Source of the DNA: a virus
Length of the DNA stretch: 34,605 nt
IMG/VR virus record: IMGVR_UViG_3300034009_000003
Span: 1 to 34,605 of that record
Direction: 5' to 3' (one strand)
Positions 1 to 6,830 of the stretch are shown one piece after another. The position numbers and the translations under genes are program-made. The notes under the pieces are model-generated. The model was given only the letters and a program-made list of their open reading frames with translations. It did no database searches and had not been told where the DNA came from. Every line of letters begins with the position of its first letter. Within the stretch, counting starts at the first letter, position 1.

Positions 1-2
1 GC

Positions 3-62
3 CTCTCTAGGTCAGAGGCGCAGGTTTACTTCGACTTCACCGACGAACGGAGGACTAAATAG
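3..62 (+). CDS. C-terminal end of an unknown gene (5' truncated by window)
   Basis: One frame is open from the window edge to TAG at 60-62 and reads as a plausible acidic/basic protein tail (…SEAQVYFDFTDERRTK). Only about 19 residues are visible, so no function can be given. The stop lies 45 nt before the DnaA-like gene and just upstream of that gene's putative -10, so it may be the last gene of a preceding phage operon. The other two frames also stay open for about 50-75 nt, so this is a weak call. Confidence 0.35.
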   Translation, partial: LSRSEAQVYFDFTDERRTK

Positions 63-69
63 CCTAGGT

Positions 70-107
70 TACAATTAGTCTCAGTACATACAGAGGAGTG
101 TACTGAG
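70..107 (+). promoter_or_regulatory. Promoter -10 and SD-presenting hairpin before the DnaA-like gene
   Basis: A TACAAT hexamer lies at 70-75, predicting a start of transcription near 82. Immediately after it is a perfect 9-bp inverted repeat: CTCAGTACA at 80-88 and TGTACTGAG at 99-107. The 10-nt loop (89-98) contains the Shine-Dalgarno sequence GAGGAG, and the right arm abuts the ATG at 108. As RNA this is a hairpin with the ribosome site in the loop. As DNA it could equally be an operator for a dimeric repressor overlapping the transcription start. Confidence 0.55.
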
Positions 108-542
108 ATGTCACCACAAGAAATCCTGCAACACTCGATCATGCGCGGGAAATGGGGGAGCGCCAATCTCGGCACGCCTTACGTTCCGCCCCCGGCTCCC
201 GTCGTGTTCATCCCGACGCCCGAGCTGCCACCGGCACCGCCTCGTCGCCACCAATGCAAGCGCACCATGCCCCCAAGGATCTTCCGCGTCCTCGAAGTCG
301 TCGGAGAGCACTTAAACGTGCTGCCTGACCAGATGGTGAGCGAGCGCCGAACGAACGAGCTCGCCCACGCCCGGCACGTCGTCATGTTCATCCTCAAGAA
401 GGATTACGACAAGACGCTGCCGCAGATCGGCCGCTGGCTTGGCGGGCGAGACCACACGACGGTGCTGCACGGCATCCGCGCGATCGAGGCTCGTGACGAC
501 ATGGCCGACACGCTCGATACGATCCGGGGGAGGCTCCATTGA
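108..542 (+). CDS. DnaA domain IV-only DNA-binding protein
   Basis: A 144-residue protein whose C-terminal half matches domain IV of the replication initiator DnaA, the part that reads DnaA boxes. The signature lies at residues 80-119: RTNELAHARHV, then a helix, then GGRDHTTV at 112-119, which in DnaA contacts the TTATNCACA box. The AAA+ ATPase domain is absent (full DnaA is about 450 residues). The N-terminal 50 residues are proline-rich and probably disordered. Such short proteins occur in alphaproteobacterial phages, as far as I recall. It could act as a replication helper, as a competitor for host DnaA at boxes, or as a transcription factor. Several DnaA boxes lie in the phage intergenic regions (23425, 24487, 26890, and 1578 reversed). 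The start has a good ribosome site (GAGGAG) held in a hairpin loop. The 3' end overlaps the next gene by 4 nt. Confidence 0.8.
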   Translation: MSPQEILQHSIMRGKWGSANLGTPYVPPPAPVVFIPTPELPPAPPRRHQCKRTMPPRIFRVLEVVGEHLNVLPDQMVSERRTNELAHARHVVMFILKKDYDKTLPQIGRWLGGRDHTTVLHGIRAIEARDDMADTLDTIRGRLH

Positions 543-748
543 TCCCGAACACTCGCCGCACCTACGCGCTCAACGCATGGACCGTCGAAAAGCGGGACAA
601 GGGCTGGTTCTACTGGAACACCTACGGCCAGGACCGGAAGGACGCCAAAGGCCCGTACAGCTCCGTGTTCTCGGTCTGCCTCATGGTCGCGCGCCAGCTC
701 GTCCGCGAGGTGAACAAGCGGGACGCTCCATTCGCTCTGCCGGAGTAG
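539..748 (+). CDS. Hypothetical small protein
   Basis: A 69-residue protein starting at TTG 539, inside the TTGA overlap with the stop codon of the DnaA-like gene, an arrangement typical of translational coupling. It is rich in aromatic and charged residues (WTVEKRDKGWFYWNTYGQDRKD) and ends with a likely helix (VARQLVREVNKR). I do not recognise a family. The tight overlap and same-strand order support a real gene in the operon with the DnaA-like protein and the next ORF. Confidence 0.55.
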   Translation: MIPNTRRTYALNAWTVEKRDKGWFYWNTYGQDRKDAKGPYSSVFSVCLMVARQLVREVNKRDAPFALPE

Positions 749-752
749 CGCC

Positions 753-938
753 ATGCGGTTCATCGTGATCGCAGGCGTCCGGTACGAGTGGAAGGAGATC
801 AGGCGACTCAGACGCGAACAGATAAACGCCGCTCGCAAACGCCAGCTTGCGCTCTTTGACGACCTACCGAATGACAGCCGACCGGCCAGCCAACACACGG
901 CGCGTGGCCGCTATGAGGAGCCAATGCTCTTCACGTAA
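753..938 (+). CDS. Hypothetical small basic protein
   Basis: A 61-residue protein with a hydrophobic start (MRFIVIAGVRYEW) and a basic helix (KEIRRLRREQINAARKRQ). GGAG at 742-745, inside the end of the previous gene, sits 7 nt before the ATG and can serve as ribosome site. It is the last gene before the intrinsic terminator at 950-981, so it closes the small left-hand operon. I recognise no family. Confidence 0.5.
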   Translation: MRFIVIAGVRYEWKEIRRLRREQINAARKRQLALFDDLPNDSRPASQHTARGRYEEPMLFT

Positions 939-949
939 AAGTCACACCC

Positions 950-981
950 GCAGCCCCGCCTCGCCGGGGCTGCACTTTCTT
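950..981 (+). terminator. Intrinsic terminator, possibly bidirectional
   Basis: A perfect 9-bp stem, GCAGCCCCG (950-958) with CGGGGCTGC (965-973) and a 6-nt loop, followed on the + strand by ACTTTCTT. It separates the rightward small-gene operon from the convergent minus-strand gene ending at 980. On the minus strand the stem is followed by a weaker T-rich stretch. Confidence 0.75.
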
Positions 982-1501
982 ACAGATCCATAGTCAATAT
1001 CCCCTTGCTATCTTGATCGCTGTCACCGCCAACACGATAAAAGTAGACCCGTACACTTCCTAGTCGATTGCGGTCGTGACTCCTGTTGTACATCCGAACC
1101 TTAACATACTGTCGTTTATCTTCGTCCGTTGGAGACGAGACTTCCGGCTGCCCTATGAAAAACCACGAGTCGACCTCGCCTGGAGCAACCTTTATCGGAT
1201 TGGGAAGGTCGCTTCCGTGTTCTGGTCCCGCATTGGTAAAAACCTCAATTTCATCCGGACCGTCGGCATCCTCTGGGAGCCCAACCACAATGTCTGCGCA
1301 GGTGGCGCACCCACCCTCGGTCTTGCACGTGTTCTCTTTGCACTGGACTGTGGTCTTATCAAGCCTCACCCTTCCAGTCTCTCGATACCACCGTACTACA
1401 TTGTCGGGCCGAAACGACGTCTTTTTTTCGAAAGGCTTCCATTCAAGGCTGTTCAAGTGATCCTTCATCGGACCCCCGGACCCGAATAGCCGATCGGTCA
1501 T
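980..1501 (-). CDS. Hypothetical protein, likely prophage accessory gene
   Basis: A 173-residue protein of unknown family. Notable features are a cysteine cluster at about residues 54-68 (CKENTCKTEGGCATC), which could bind metal or form disulfides, and a C-terminal half rich in alternating polar/aromatic residues (VKVRMYN…VRVYFYRVGG), suggesting a beta-rich fold. A strong ribosome site, GGGAGGG, lies 5 nt before the ATG, which favours this strand over the overlapping plus-strand open frames. It is oriented against its neighbours and ends at a shared terminator, as accessory (moron) genes often do. It could be a host-interaction or exclusion factor, but nothing in the sequence proves this. Confidence 0.6.
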   Translation of the reverse strand: MTDRLFGSGGPMKDHLNSLEWKPFEKKTSFRPDNVVRWYRETGRVRLDKTTVQCKENTCKTEGGCATCADIVVGLPEDADGPDEIEVFTNAGPEHGSDLPNPIKVAPGEVDSWFFIGQPEVSSPTDEDKRQYVKVRMYNRSHDRNRLGSVRVYFYRVGGDSDQDSKGILTMDL

Positions 1502-1577
1502 TCTACCCTCCCAAATCCATGTTCACTTAACGCGGTCGACTTTCGCGAGTTCCTCAAAGTGCAGCTGAGCAGTACTT

Positions 1578-1610
1578 GTGGATAGCGTCCGTGTGTGCAT
1601 CTGGTATGAT
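1578..1610 (+). promoter_or_regulatory. Extended -10 promoter with reversed DnaA box
   Basis: TGGTATGAT at 1602-1610 is an extended -10 element. TGTGGATAG at 1578-1586 is the reverse complement of CTATCCACA, a one-mismatch DnaA box, and lies where a -35 element would be. The predicted transcript starts near 1617 and reads into the RusA-like gene. Confidence 0.45.
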
Positions 1611-1683
1611 GAGCGCAGTTGCCGCCATCACGCCCAACGGAAGTTGGGGTTTCATAGTTGCGCCTGACCTTGTGTCGGGCGTG

Positions 1684-2049
1684 ATGCAGACAACCATCGC
1701 TCTAGCGGGCGAGCCGAAATCGACACAAACCATATACCGAGCGACTTGCCGAGGGCGCTTTCCAACCACGTACATGACCGAGGTGGGTAAGGCGATCAAA
1801 GAGGGGTATCAGTGGGAAGTAAGATCACAGTGGCGAGGTGCCCCGCTCAAAGGGAGCATTCGCGTATCAATCCGGTTCTTCTTTCAGACCAAGCGGCGGC
1901 GCGACCTCGATAACCAGAACAAGTTGGTGCTCGATGCGCTCACTGGCATCGCATACGAGGACGACTCGCAGATTGATGAGTTGCACCTCTGTCGTTCGTA
2001 CGACAAGGAACGCCCGCGCATCGAGATCAAGCTCGAATCGATCCGGTAG
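1684..2049 (+). CDS. rusA: RusA-family Holliday junction resolvase
   Basis: A 121-residue protein with the RusA core. The stretch RRRDLDNQNKLVLDALTGIAYEDDSQ (split: RRRDLDNQNK at 71-80, then ALTGIAYEDDSQ) carries the conserved acidic residues: D74 and D76 of the DLDN motif, D84, and the D93/D94 pair. These bind the metal for cleaving Holliday junctions. RusA enzymes are about 120 residues, and the ATG at 1684 gives that length. The frame stays open upstream to a TTG at 1576, but that extension is not RusA-like. A GTG at 1681 is an alternative. In phages RusA resolves branched replication or recombination intermediates before packaging, which fits its position just before the terminase genes. 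A hairpin at 2054-2079 follows the stop. Confidence 0.85.
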   Translation: MQTTIALAGEPKSTQTIYRATCRGRFPTTYMTEVGKAIKEGYQWEVRSQWRGAPLKGSIRVSIRFFFQTKRRRDLDNQNKLVLDALTGIAYEDDSQIDELHLCRSYDKERPRIEIKLESIR

Positions 2050-2065
2050 GAGAGAGCCAAGGCGT

Positions 2066-2302
2066 TTAGCCTTCGGCTCCCTCTGCATTGGGCGGCTTCG
2101 GATTTCCGCGCTGGAAGGTCGTGCCGGCGAGGTACGCCAGTAGCGTGGTCCCGGCCGTGCTGAGCAGGACCAACAGAGCCCCGAGCAGCTTCTCGTTCGC
2201 CGGCGGCATGGGCGCCGGGCTGAGGAGAACCAACCCAAGCGCAAACGCTCCGCACAATGCGAAGAAGCTCAGGATTACGATGGTGGTGGTCGTCCTGTTC
2301 AT
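2066..2302 (-). CDS. Small two-helix membrane protein
   Basis: A 78-residue protein with two hydrophobic segments: about residues 7-28 (TIVILSFFALCGAFALGLVLL) and about 40-61 (LGALLVLLSTAGTTLLAYLAG). They are joined by a short PAPMPPANEK loop and followed by a polar tail. Two helices and small size resemble holins and phage inner-membrane morons. However, it is encoded opposite to the virion genes and far from the M23 lysin, so a superinfection-exclusion or other membrane role is just as possible. The ribosome site GAGAGAGG lies 3 nt before the ATG but is locked in a 9-bp hairpin (2306-2330). The gene converges on the RusA gene. Confidence 0.65.
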   Translation of the reverse strand: MNRTTTTIVILSFFALCGAFALGLVLLSPAPMPPANEKLLGALLVLLSTAGTTLLAYLAGTTFQRGNPKPPNAEGAEG

Positions 2303-2305
2303 GTG

Positions 2306-2330
2306 CCTCTCTCGTTTCTTCCGAGAGAGG
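2306..2330 (-). promoter_or_regulatory. Hairpin sequestering the ribosome binding site
   Basis: Read on the minus strand, CCTCTCTCG, a 7-nt loop, then CGAGAGAGG form a perfect 9-bp stem. The right arm contains the Shine-Dalgarno sequence and ends 3 nt before the ATG at 2302. In mRNA the ribosome site would be fully paired, so translation should need melting of the hairpin or a protein/RNA factor. On the + strand it lacks a T-run, so a terminator role is unlikely. Confidence 0.55.
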
Positions 2331-2626
2331 GTCGTCTAAAAGAGGACACTCCCTCGGCTAAGCCAAGGAAAGATCCTCGATTGACGTGGTCGGGTCGCGT
2401 CCTAGGAGCCGACGAGACCCACTTAGAAATCGAGCTATTTGGTAGCGGTGCGCACCTTCCCGCGTAAAGCACCCATTTTGAGCTGACTCCGCCCTAGATC
2501 AGAGGCTCAGCTCCGGCACGACATCGTGCCGTATAGGATTTCAGACGAACTAACCGATGTGGCAAAATTGTGGCGGGAGAGTTGTGGTACAATTTGAATG
2601 TTTGATTATCCGCCGAAATCAAAGGC
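2331..2626 (+). other. Intergenic region upstream of terminase: candidate packaging site and promoter
   Basis: No convincing gene is present. It holds two adjacent inverted repeats: GAGCTGA (2480-2486) with TCAGCTC (2507-2513), and CGGCACG (2514-2520) with CGTGCCG (2525-2531). TGGTACAAT at 2585-2593 is an extended -10 that would drive the terminase operon from about 2600. A TTGACG hexamer at 2381 lacks a good partner. Phage pac or cos sites commonly lie next to the small terminase gene, so the structured stretch 2480-2531 is a candidate, by position only. Confidence 0.4.
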
Positions 2627-2920
2627 ATGGCACAACGAGGAGGCAAGCGACCCGGAGCGGGTCGGAAGAAGGCGAACCACACGATCGAGGCAGAGCAGTC
2701 TCGCGCCTACCTGATTAAGCGGCTGCACGAGGAGCTGGAGCCGATCGTAGACAAGGCGCTTGAGCAGGCAAAGTCCGGCGACAAGCACGCCCGTGATTGG
2801 CTGTCAGAGCGCGCCTGGGGCAAGCCAGCACAGGCTGTCGAGGTAAGCGGCAAGGGCGGCGACCCAATCGCTATCACCATCTCAGAGGCGGTCGCAAAGA
2901 AGAACAACATCGCGGTATGA
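2627..2920 (+). CDS. terS: Terminase small subunit (DNA-packaging)
   Basis: A 97-residue protein. It opens with a basic RPGAGRKK segment (residues 8-15). A helical stretch follows (SRAYLIKRLHEELEPIVDKALEQAKSG, split here for reading at RLHEELEPIV and DKALEQAKSG). It then has DWLSERAWGKPAQAVEVSG. The pattern of basic N-terminus, helix, and RA(W/Y)GKPxQ is one I know from small phage terminase-type proteins. These recognise the packaging site and load the large subunit. It is immediately followed by a small gene and the large terminase, supporting the call. The ATG at 2627 follows AAAGG closely. An extended -10 lies 35 nt upstream. Confidence 0.65.
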   Translation: MAQRGGKRPGAGRKKANHTIEAEQSRAYLIKRLHEELEPIVDKALEQAKSGDKHARDWLSERAWGKPAQAVEVSGKGGDPIAITISEAVAKKNNIAV

Positions 2921-3216
2921 GGAAAGTTTTCGTCAGGGTGGCCGACGCGTGGAGACGCTTTATCTGCAAGGTGATGGGCCACAAGCGGGTGCGCGGGTCC
3001 GTAGGTACAGTGGGCGTCCTAGCCTGCGTTCGCTGTCACCGCATAACGGATCAGCGTACCGCCATGCGAGCGGTCACGCGGGGCGAGCTTGAACGCAGGC
3101 TCGCGGCTCGTCTGCCGGATGGGTGGACACTTAATCGCATCAACTGGAAGAAGCGGGTTGTCCACCTCACGGACGCCCGCGGCAATCCGCATACGGAGCT
3201 ATTGGCTTTGTCCTAG
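2917..3216 (+). CDS. Hypothetical protein with Cys/His pairs
   Basis: A 99-residue basic protein starting at the ATG of an ATGA overlap with the small terminase stop. It contains C…H near residues 17-22 (CKVMGH) and CVRCHR at about residue 38, a possible small zinc site. It ends with an alpha/beta-looking segment (ELERRLAARLPDGWTLNRINWKKRVVHLTD). I know no family. Its place between the two terminase genes suggests a packaging or regulatory role. An earlier in-frame start at 2797 would overlap the terminase by over 120 nt and reads as low-complexity basic sequence, so it was not used. Confidence 0.6.
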   Translation: MRKVFVRVADAWRRFICKVMGHKRVRGSVGTVGVLACVRCHRITDQRTAMRAVTRGELERRLAARLPDGWTLNRINWKKRVVHLTDARGNPHTELLALS

Positions 3217-3219
3217 CGT

Positions 3220-4437
3220 GTGATCCTCACACCGGCTCAAAACCAAATAGCCAGCCACACTCACCGCTTCCGGGTTCTCAATTGTGGCCGACGCTTCGGG
3301 AAGACATCGCTCGCCATCGAGGAGATCAAGGGGAAGGCGCTCGGGACGCCCTCGCATGTCCTCTACATCGCTCCGACAATCCAGCAGGCCCGCGACATCG
3401 CCTGGGAGCAGATCAAGCGCGAGCTCCGGCCCATTGAGATCAGCAAGAAGGAGGCTCCCTCACTCGAAATCAGGGTCCGCACAGTTCAGGGCGGAGAGAG
3501 TGTCATCAAGCTCCGCGGCTGGGAGGCTGTAGAGACGCTTCGCGGCCAAAGCTTCGACTTCCTCGTCATCGATGAAGTGGCATCGATGCGCAATTTTTGG
3601 GTAGGCTGGAACGAGGTGCTTTCACCGACGCTCACCGACCGCAAAGGCGAGGCGCTATTCATATCTACACCGAAGGGCTTCAACCACTTCTACGACCTCT
3701 ACAACCTTCGTGAGCGTGACCAGGATTATGCGAGCTTCCACTACACGACCTACGACAACCCGCACATCCCGGTCGAGGAGATCGAGCGCGAGAAGCGCAG
3801 CAAGCCCGAGAACGCCTTCGCACAGGAGTACCTAGCGGACTTCCGAAAGGCTGAAGGGCTTGTCTACAAGGAGTTCGATCGCGCCAAGCACGTCTACACG
3901 GAGATCGCCGAGGGCACCGGCTTCATCGAGACTGTGGCGGGCGTGGACTTCGGATTCATCCACCCTGCGGCCGTCGAGGTAGCGAAGATCGACCGTGCGG
4001 GCGGGCTATGGATCACGGACGAGCTGTACCAGTCGCACCTCACAGACATCGAGATCGCGGAGTACGTCGCGGCGCTTCCTGGCGTCGCTCGGGTGTTCCC
4101 AGACCCAGAGAGCCCGAGCGCCATCGAGGAGCTGAAGCGTCACAGCGTCAACGTCCGCCCCGTCGTGAAGGGCAAGGACAGCGAGAAGCACGGCATCGAC
4201 AAGGTGCGCGAGCTGCTAAAGGCGAACAAGCTCCACGTTCACCGCGACTGCAAGGGCCTCATCACCGAGTTCGAAACCCACGCCTACAAGGAGGCTAAGG
4301 ACGAGCCGGAAGAGACGGGCGAAGACGCGTTAGACGCGCTTCGCTACATGGTGATGATGATTCAGCCCGAGGCCGCGAACGACAACGAGGCTGTAGATGA
4401 CGTTGACGAGCCAATTTATGGCCAGATCGGCGTATGA
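3220..4437 (+). CDS. terL: Terminase large subunit (packaging ATPase/nuclease)
   Basis: A 405-residue protein with all expected terminase parts. Walker A is GRRFGKT at 23-29, Walker B is FLVIDE at 114-119, and the coupling motif is STPKG at 149-153. The RNase H-like nuclease domain has acidic residues at D243 (GVDFG), D295 (FPDPE) and D372 (EDALDALRY). It powers DNA translocation into the prohead through the portal and cuts concatemers. Length is close to typical (about 400-500). The GTG start follows the previous stop by 3 nt (TAG-CGT-GTG) without a visible Shine-Dalgarno sequence. Confidence 0.95.
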   Translation: MILTPAQNQIASHTHRFRVLNCGRRFGKTSLAIEEIKGKALGTPSHVLYIAPTIQQARDIAWEQIKRELRPIEISKKEAPSLEIRVRTVQGGESVIKLRGWEAVETLRGQSFDFLVIDEVASMRNFWVGWNEVLSPTLTDRKGEALFISTPKGFNHFYDLYNLRERDQDYASFHYTTYDNPHIPVEEIEREKRSKPENAFAQEYLADFRKAEGLVYKEFDRAKHVYTEIAEGTGFIETVAGVDFGFIHPAAVEVAKIDRAGGLWITDELYQSHLTDIEIAEYVAALPGVARVFPDPESPSAIEELKRHSVNVRPVVKGKDSEKHGIDKVRELLKANKLHVHRDCKGLITEFETHAYKEAKDEPEETGEDALDALRYMVMMIQPEAANDNEAVDDVDEPIYGQIGV

Positions 4438-4532
4438 CAGACCCAAAACCGGCACGAACAACACCGCCGCGCGAGGAAAAGGACGACGAGCAGCCCCTAT
4501 CCACACCGCTCTACGCCGACATCAACATCTGA
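4434..4532 (+). CDS. 32-residue coupled small protein
   Basis: A 32-codon ORF whose ATG overlaps the terminase TGA as ATGA and whose own TGA (4530-4532) abuts the next promoter. It is proline- and charge-rich (PKPARTTPPREEKDDEQP) and looks disordered. Without it there would be an unexplained 114-nt gap in an otherwise gap-free operon. Overlap coupling of the same type is used elsewhere in the module (2917, 7179). No family is known. It could be a remnant or a small accessory packaging protein. Confidence 0.45.
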   Translation: MTDPKPARTTPPREEKDDEQPLSTPLYADINI

Positions 4533-4533
4533 G

Positions 4534-4542
4534 TGGTATAAT
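4534..4542 (+). promoter_or_regulatory. Extended -10 promoter, TGGTATAAT
   Basis: A perfect TATAAT with the upstream TG (TGG TATAAT). The expected start of transcription (about 4549) is only about 3 nt before the ATG at 4552, implying an almost leaderless message for the next gene. No -35 consensus is visible at 16-18 nt spacing. Confidence 0.6.
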
Positions 4543-4551
4543 TTCACCCAT

Positions 4552-4863
4552 ATGGCACCTGAAAAGCGCGTGAAGAAGTCATCGGCCAAGCGGAACTCCA
4601 CATTAACAGAGGTGAAAAGCGCAGTTCTAGCAGACATCGATAGCGTGACGGCCGGAGAGACGATCACACTCACCGAGCAAGACATCAAAGGGAACCCTGT
4701 GCTCGCTGAGGCTGGTTTGAAGCCGGGCGATGTTGGCGTTGTTGCGTCCGGGGAGAAGGCCGCGGAACTCGCGGCAGCAGCCCCTAAGGCACCGAAACCC
4801 AATTGCGTGTGCGCCTCCTGCAAACAAGCCGCAGCCGTGCGACCAGGCCAGGTTATCCGATAG
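4552..4863 (+). CDS. Hypothetical virion-module protein
   Basis: A 103-residue protein with a basic N-terminus (KRVKKSSAKR), a central small domain (TAGETITLTEQDIKGNPVL…LKPGDVGVVASG) and a C-terminal CVCASC cluster after an Ala/Pro linker, which may bind metal. I recognise no family. It sits between terminase and portal, has its own promoter, and its 3' end overlaps the annotated portal start by about 60 nt. Confidence 0.6.
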   Translation: MAPEKRVKKSSAKRNSTLTEVKSAVLADIDSVTAGETITLTEQDIKGNPVLAEAGLKPGDVGVVASGEKAAELAAAAPKAPKPNCVCASCKQAAAVRPGQVIR

Positions 4864-6830
4864 CTAAAAGACGGGGATCGCTTCTGCTCTCAAAAACCCT
4901 ACGCGACAAGCTGGTAGCGCAAGCTCTCACCGAGATACCCTTTGCCCGTGCCTACAAGCAGAAGAAGGTGGCCCGGTGGCAGGCGAATGAGAGCCTCCTA
5001 TACGGCGAGAAGCCGAAGAGCACCGACTCCCGAGCCAACATCGACCTACAGCGTGCCGAGGAGTTCGTAGACACCTACCTCTCCAAGATTGACAGCCCGC
5101 TCCGCTTCAAATTCGGCAAGCGGAAGGAGAGCCAGTTCAAGCGCGTCCGACGCCTCAACGCCCTTCGCGAGCGTGACGCGGACCTCGACTACTGGGACCT
5201 CAAGGACCTCGCGGGCAAGAAGCAGAACCTCATCTACGGCCGCGCGATCTACTGCTACTACGCCGATAGCGTGGAGGGGTACTATCGTTCTCACCTTGAG
5301 AACGTGGACGTCTATGACTTCCTCATCGATCCGTCCGCCGGCGGCCTCGACATGGAGCGCGGCAAGTACATGGGCCGCTACGGCGTCGTGAAGGACCGCT
5401 ACGACCTCAAAGGGAGCGACATCTACATCAAGGCCGAGGTGCGCCGTCTCGTCGAGGGCGAGAGCAGCAATTCCAATGAGCTGAGCCAGGAGGAAACCAA
5501 CAAGAAGAACCGCCGCCAAGCGGTGGAGACGCTTACCGAGCCGCAGATCCCGGACAAGGACAAATTCAAGTTCTGGGAGTGGTACACGACCTTCGAGGGC
5601 GAGCGCTATTACCTCCTTCTGCAGGAGCAGAGTGGCATCGCGATCCGCGCTGAGAAGCTGACCGACATCTTCCCCGAAACCAAGCAGTTCCCGCAGGGTG
5701 CGTGGCCGTTCTGGAGCTACGCCAAGTCGCCCGACCTCACCGAGTTCTGGACCAAAAGCCGGCTCGATCAGGTGCGCGAGATTTTCATGACGCAGAACGT
5801 CAACGTGAACCAGATGGTGGACAACGTTGAGGAGTACAACAAGCCGATGAAGGTGGTGAACGTGAGCAACATCAAGAACCTCGCGGAGCTCAAGTACCGC
5901 AAAGGCGGCCACATCAAATCCACCGGCTCTATGGACGTTGCCAAGGACCTTCAGGTGCTCCGTCCGTCCGCGATCGACACACCGATCCAGCTCTTCAATC
6001 TCCTCGAGACTATCCACGAGAAGGCGTCCGGCCTCACTGCTGGCTCGAAGGGCGCCGAGGACTCGGACGGCAAGGTAGGCATCTACGAGGGCAACCAGGA
6101 GAACGCGGCTGACCGCTTCGGCCTCACAAACAAGACCTACTCCTTCGGCACAAAGCGCTTCGCGCAGCTGTACGAGATGGGCGTGCGCCAGCACCTCACC
6201 AAGAAGGTTGGCGTGGACATCCTGGGACCGGAGGGCATTGAGACGGAGACCATCAGCAAGCGCGACATCTTCCGCAAGGACGACGAGTTCAGCGTCATCG
6301 TGGAAGCGTCAGACGCCGAGGAGCGCGCATCTGTGATCGAGCAGCGGAATAAGCTCACCTTCCTGTCGCAGAACGCAATGAACCCCGTGCAGAACCAGAA
6401 GAAGGCATACGAGCTGGGCGGGCGCGTCGTCGGCTTCAAGGACGAGGAGATCAAGGAGCTGCTGGACACATCCGAGTTCGGCAACGCGGAGATTTTGAGC
6501 GAGGCCGCGCGCGACATCGAGGACATTTTAGACGGCAAGCCGGTGAAGCCCAACCGCGCTGCGAACACCGCCTACAAACAGAAGTTCGTGGACTACATGG
6601 CGGATCACGAGGAGGACATGCAGCACGAGCAGTTCACCGCGCTCGCAAACTACATCGTTTCGTGTGAGCCGTTCATCATGGCGAATGCCGCACGTGCCCT
6701 TACCGCCGCCACGACCATGACACTCACATCACCACCAACCGGCACAACACCAGTGCCAACACGGGACGGGGCCGTGACATTACCAACCCCTGAATCAAAT
6801 GGAGCAGAAATTCCAGTACAAGGTCAGTAA
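4803..6830 (+). CDS. Portal protein
   Basis: A 675-residue protein, the size expected of podovirus portals (P22-like portals are about 700). It follows the large terminase and precedes the scaffold and coat genes. The body from KTLRDKLVAQALTEIPFARAYKQKK onwards is alpha-helical and charged, with the long helical C-terminal part seen in portals (ASDAEERASVIEQRNKLTFLSQ…KKAYELGGRVVGFKDEEIKELL). Portals form the dodecameric DNA channel to which the terminase docks. The start is uncertain. TTG 4803 and GTG 4809 are the only usual starts and overlap the upstream gene, while a CTG near 4885 behind an ACGGGGA stretch would fit the conserved body better. A long antisense open frame inside this gene is a shadow. 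Confidence 0.8.
   Translation: MRVRLLQTSRSRATRPGYPIAKRRGSLLLSKTLRDKLVAQALTEIPFARAYKQKKVARWQANESLLYGEKPKSTDSRANIDLQRAEEFVDTYLSKIDSPLRFKFGKRKESQFKRVRRLNALRERDADLDYWDLKDLAGKKQNLIYGRAIYCYYADSVEGYYRSHLENVDVYDFLIDPSAGGLDMERGKYMGRYGVVKDRYDLKGSDIYIKAEVRRLVEGESSNSNELSQEETNKKNRRQAVETLTEPQIPDKDKFKFWEWYTTFEGERYYLLLQEQSGIAIRAEKLTDIFPETKQFPQGAWPFWSYAKSPDLTEFWTKSRLDQVREIFMTQNVNVNQMVDNVEEYNKPMKVVNVSNIKNLAELKYRKGGHIKSTGSMDVAKDLQVLRPSAIDTPIQLFNLLETIHEKASGLTAGSKGAEDSDGKVGIYEGNQENAADRFGLTNKTYSFGTKRFAQLYEMGVRQHLTKKVGVDILGPEGIETETISKRDIFRKDDEFSVIVEASDAEERASVIEQRNKLTFLSQNAMNPVQNQKKAYELGGRVVGFKDEEIKELLDTSEFGNAEILSEAARDIEDILDGKPVKPNRAANTAYKQKFVDYMADHEEDMQHEQFTALANYIVSCEPFIMANAARALTAATTMTLTSPPTGTTPVPTRDGAVTLPTPESNGAEIPVQGQ

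Noticed and set aside
1-10. GCCTCTCT at the window start, matching 8 nt of the tRNA-Thr T-arm, as attL
   Set aside because: The orientation is opposite to that required for attL and 8 nt is too short to be meaningful.
1076-1489. Plus-strand open frames opposite the 980-1501 gene
   Set aside because: They lack ribosome sites, while the minus-strand frame has GGGAGGG 5 nt before its ATG.
4497-4505. CTATCCACA DnaA-box-like sequence
   Set aside because: It lies within the 32-codon ORF and not next to an operator or other box, so it was not counted in the regulatory set.
5046-6194. A 382-codon antisense open frame within the portal gene
   Set aside because: It is Leu/Val/Glu-rich antisense of a GC-rich coding region, with no ribosome site and no domain; the sense frame is a convincing portal.
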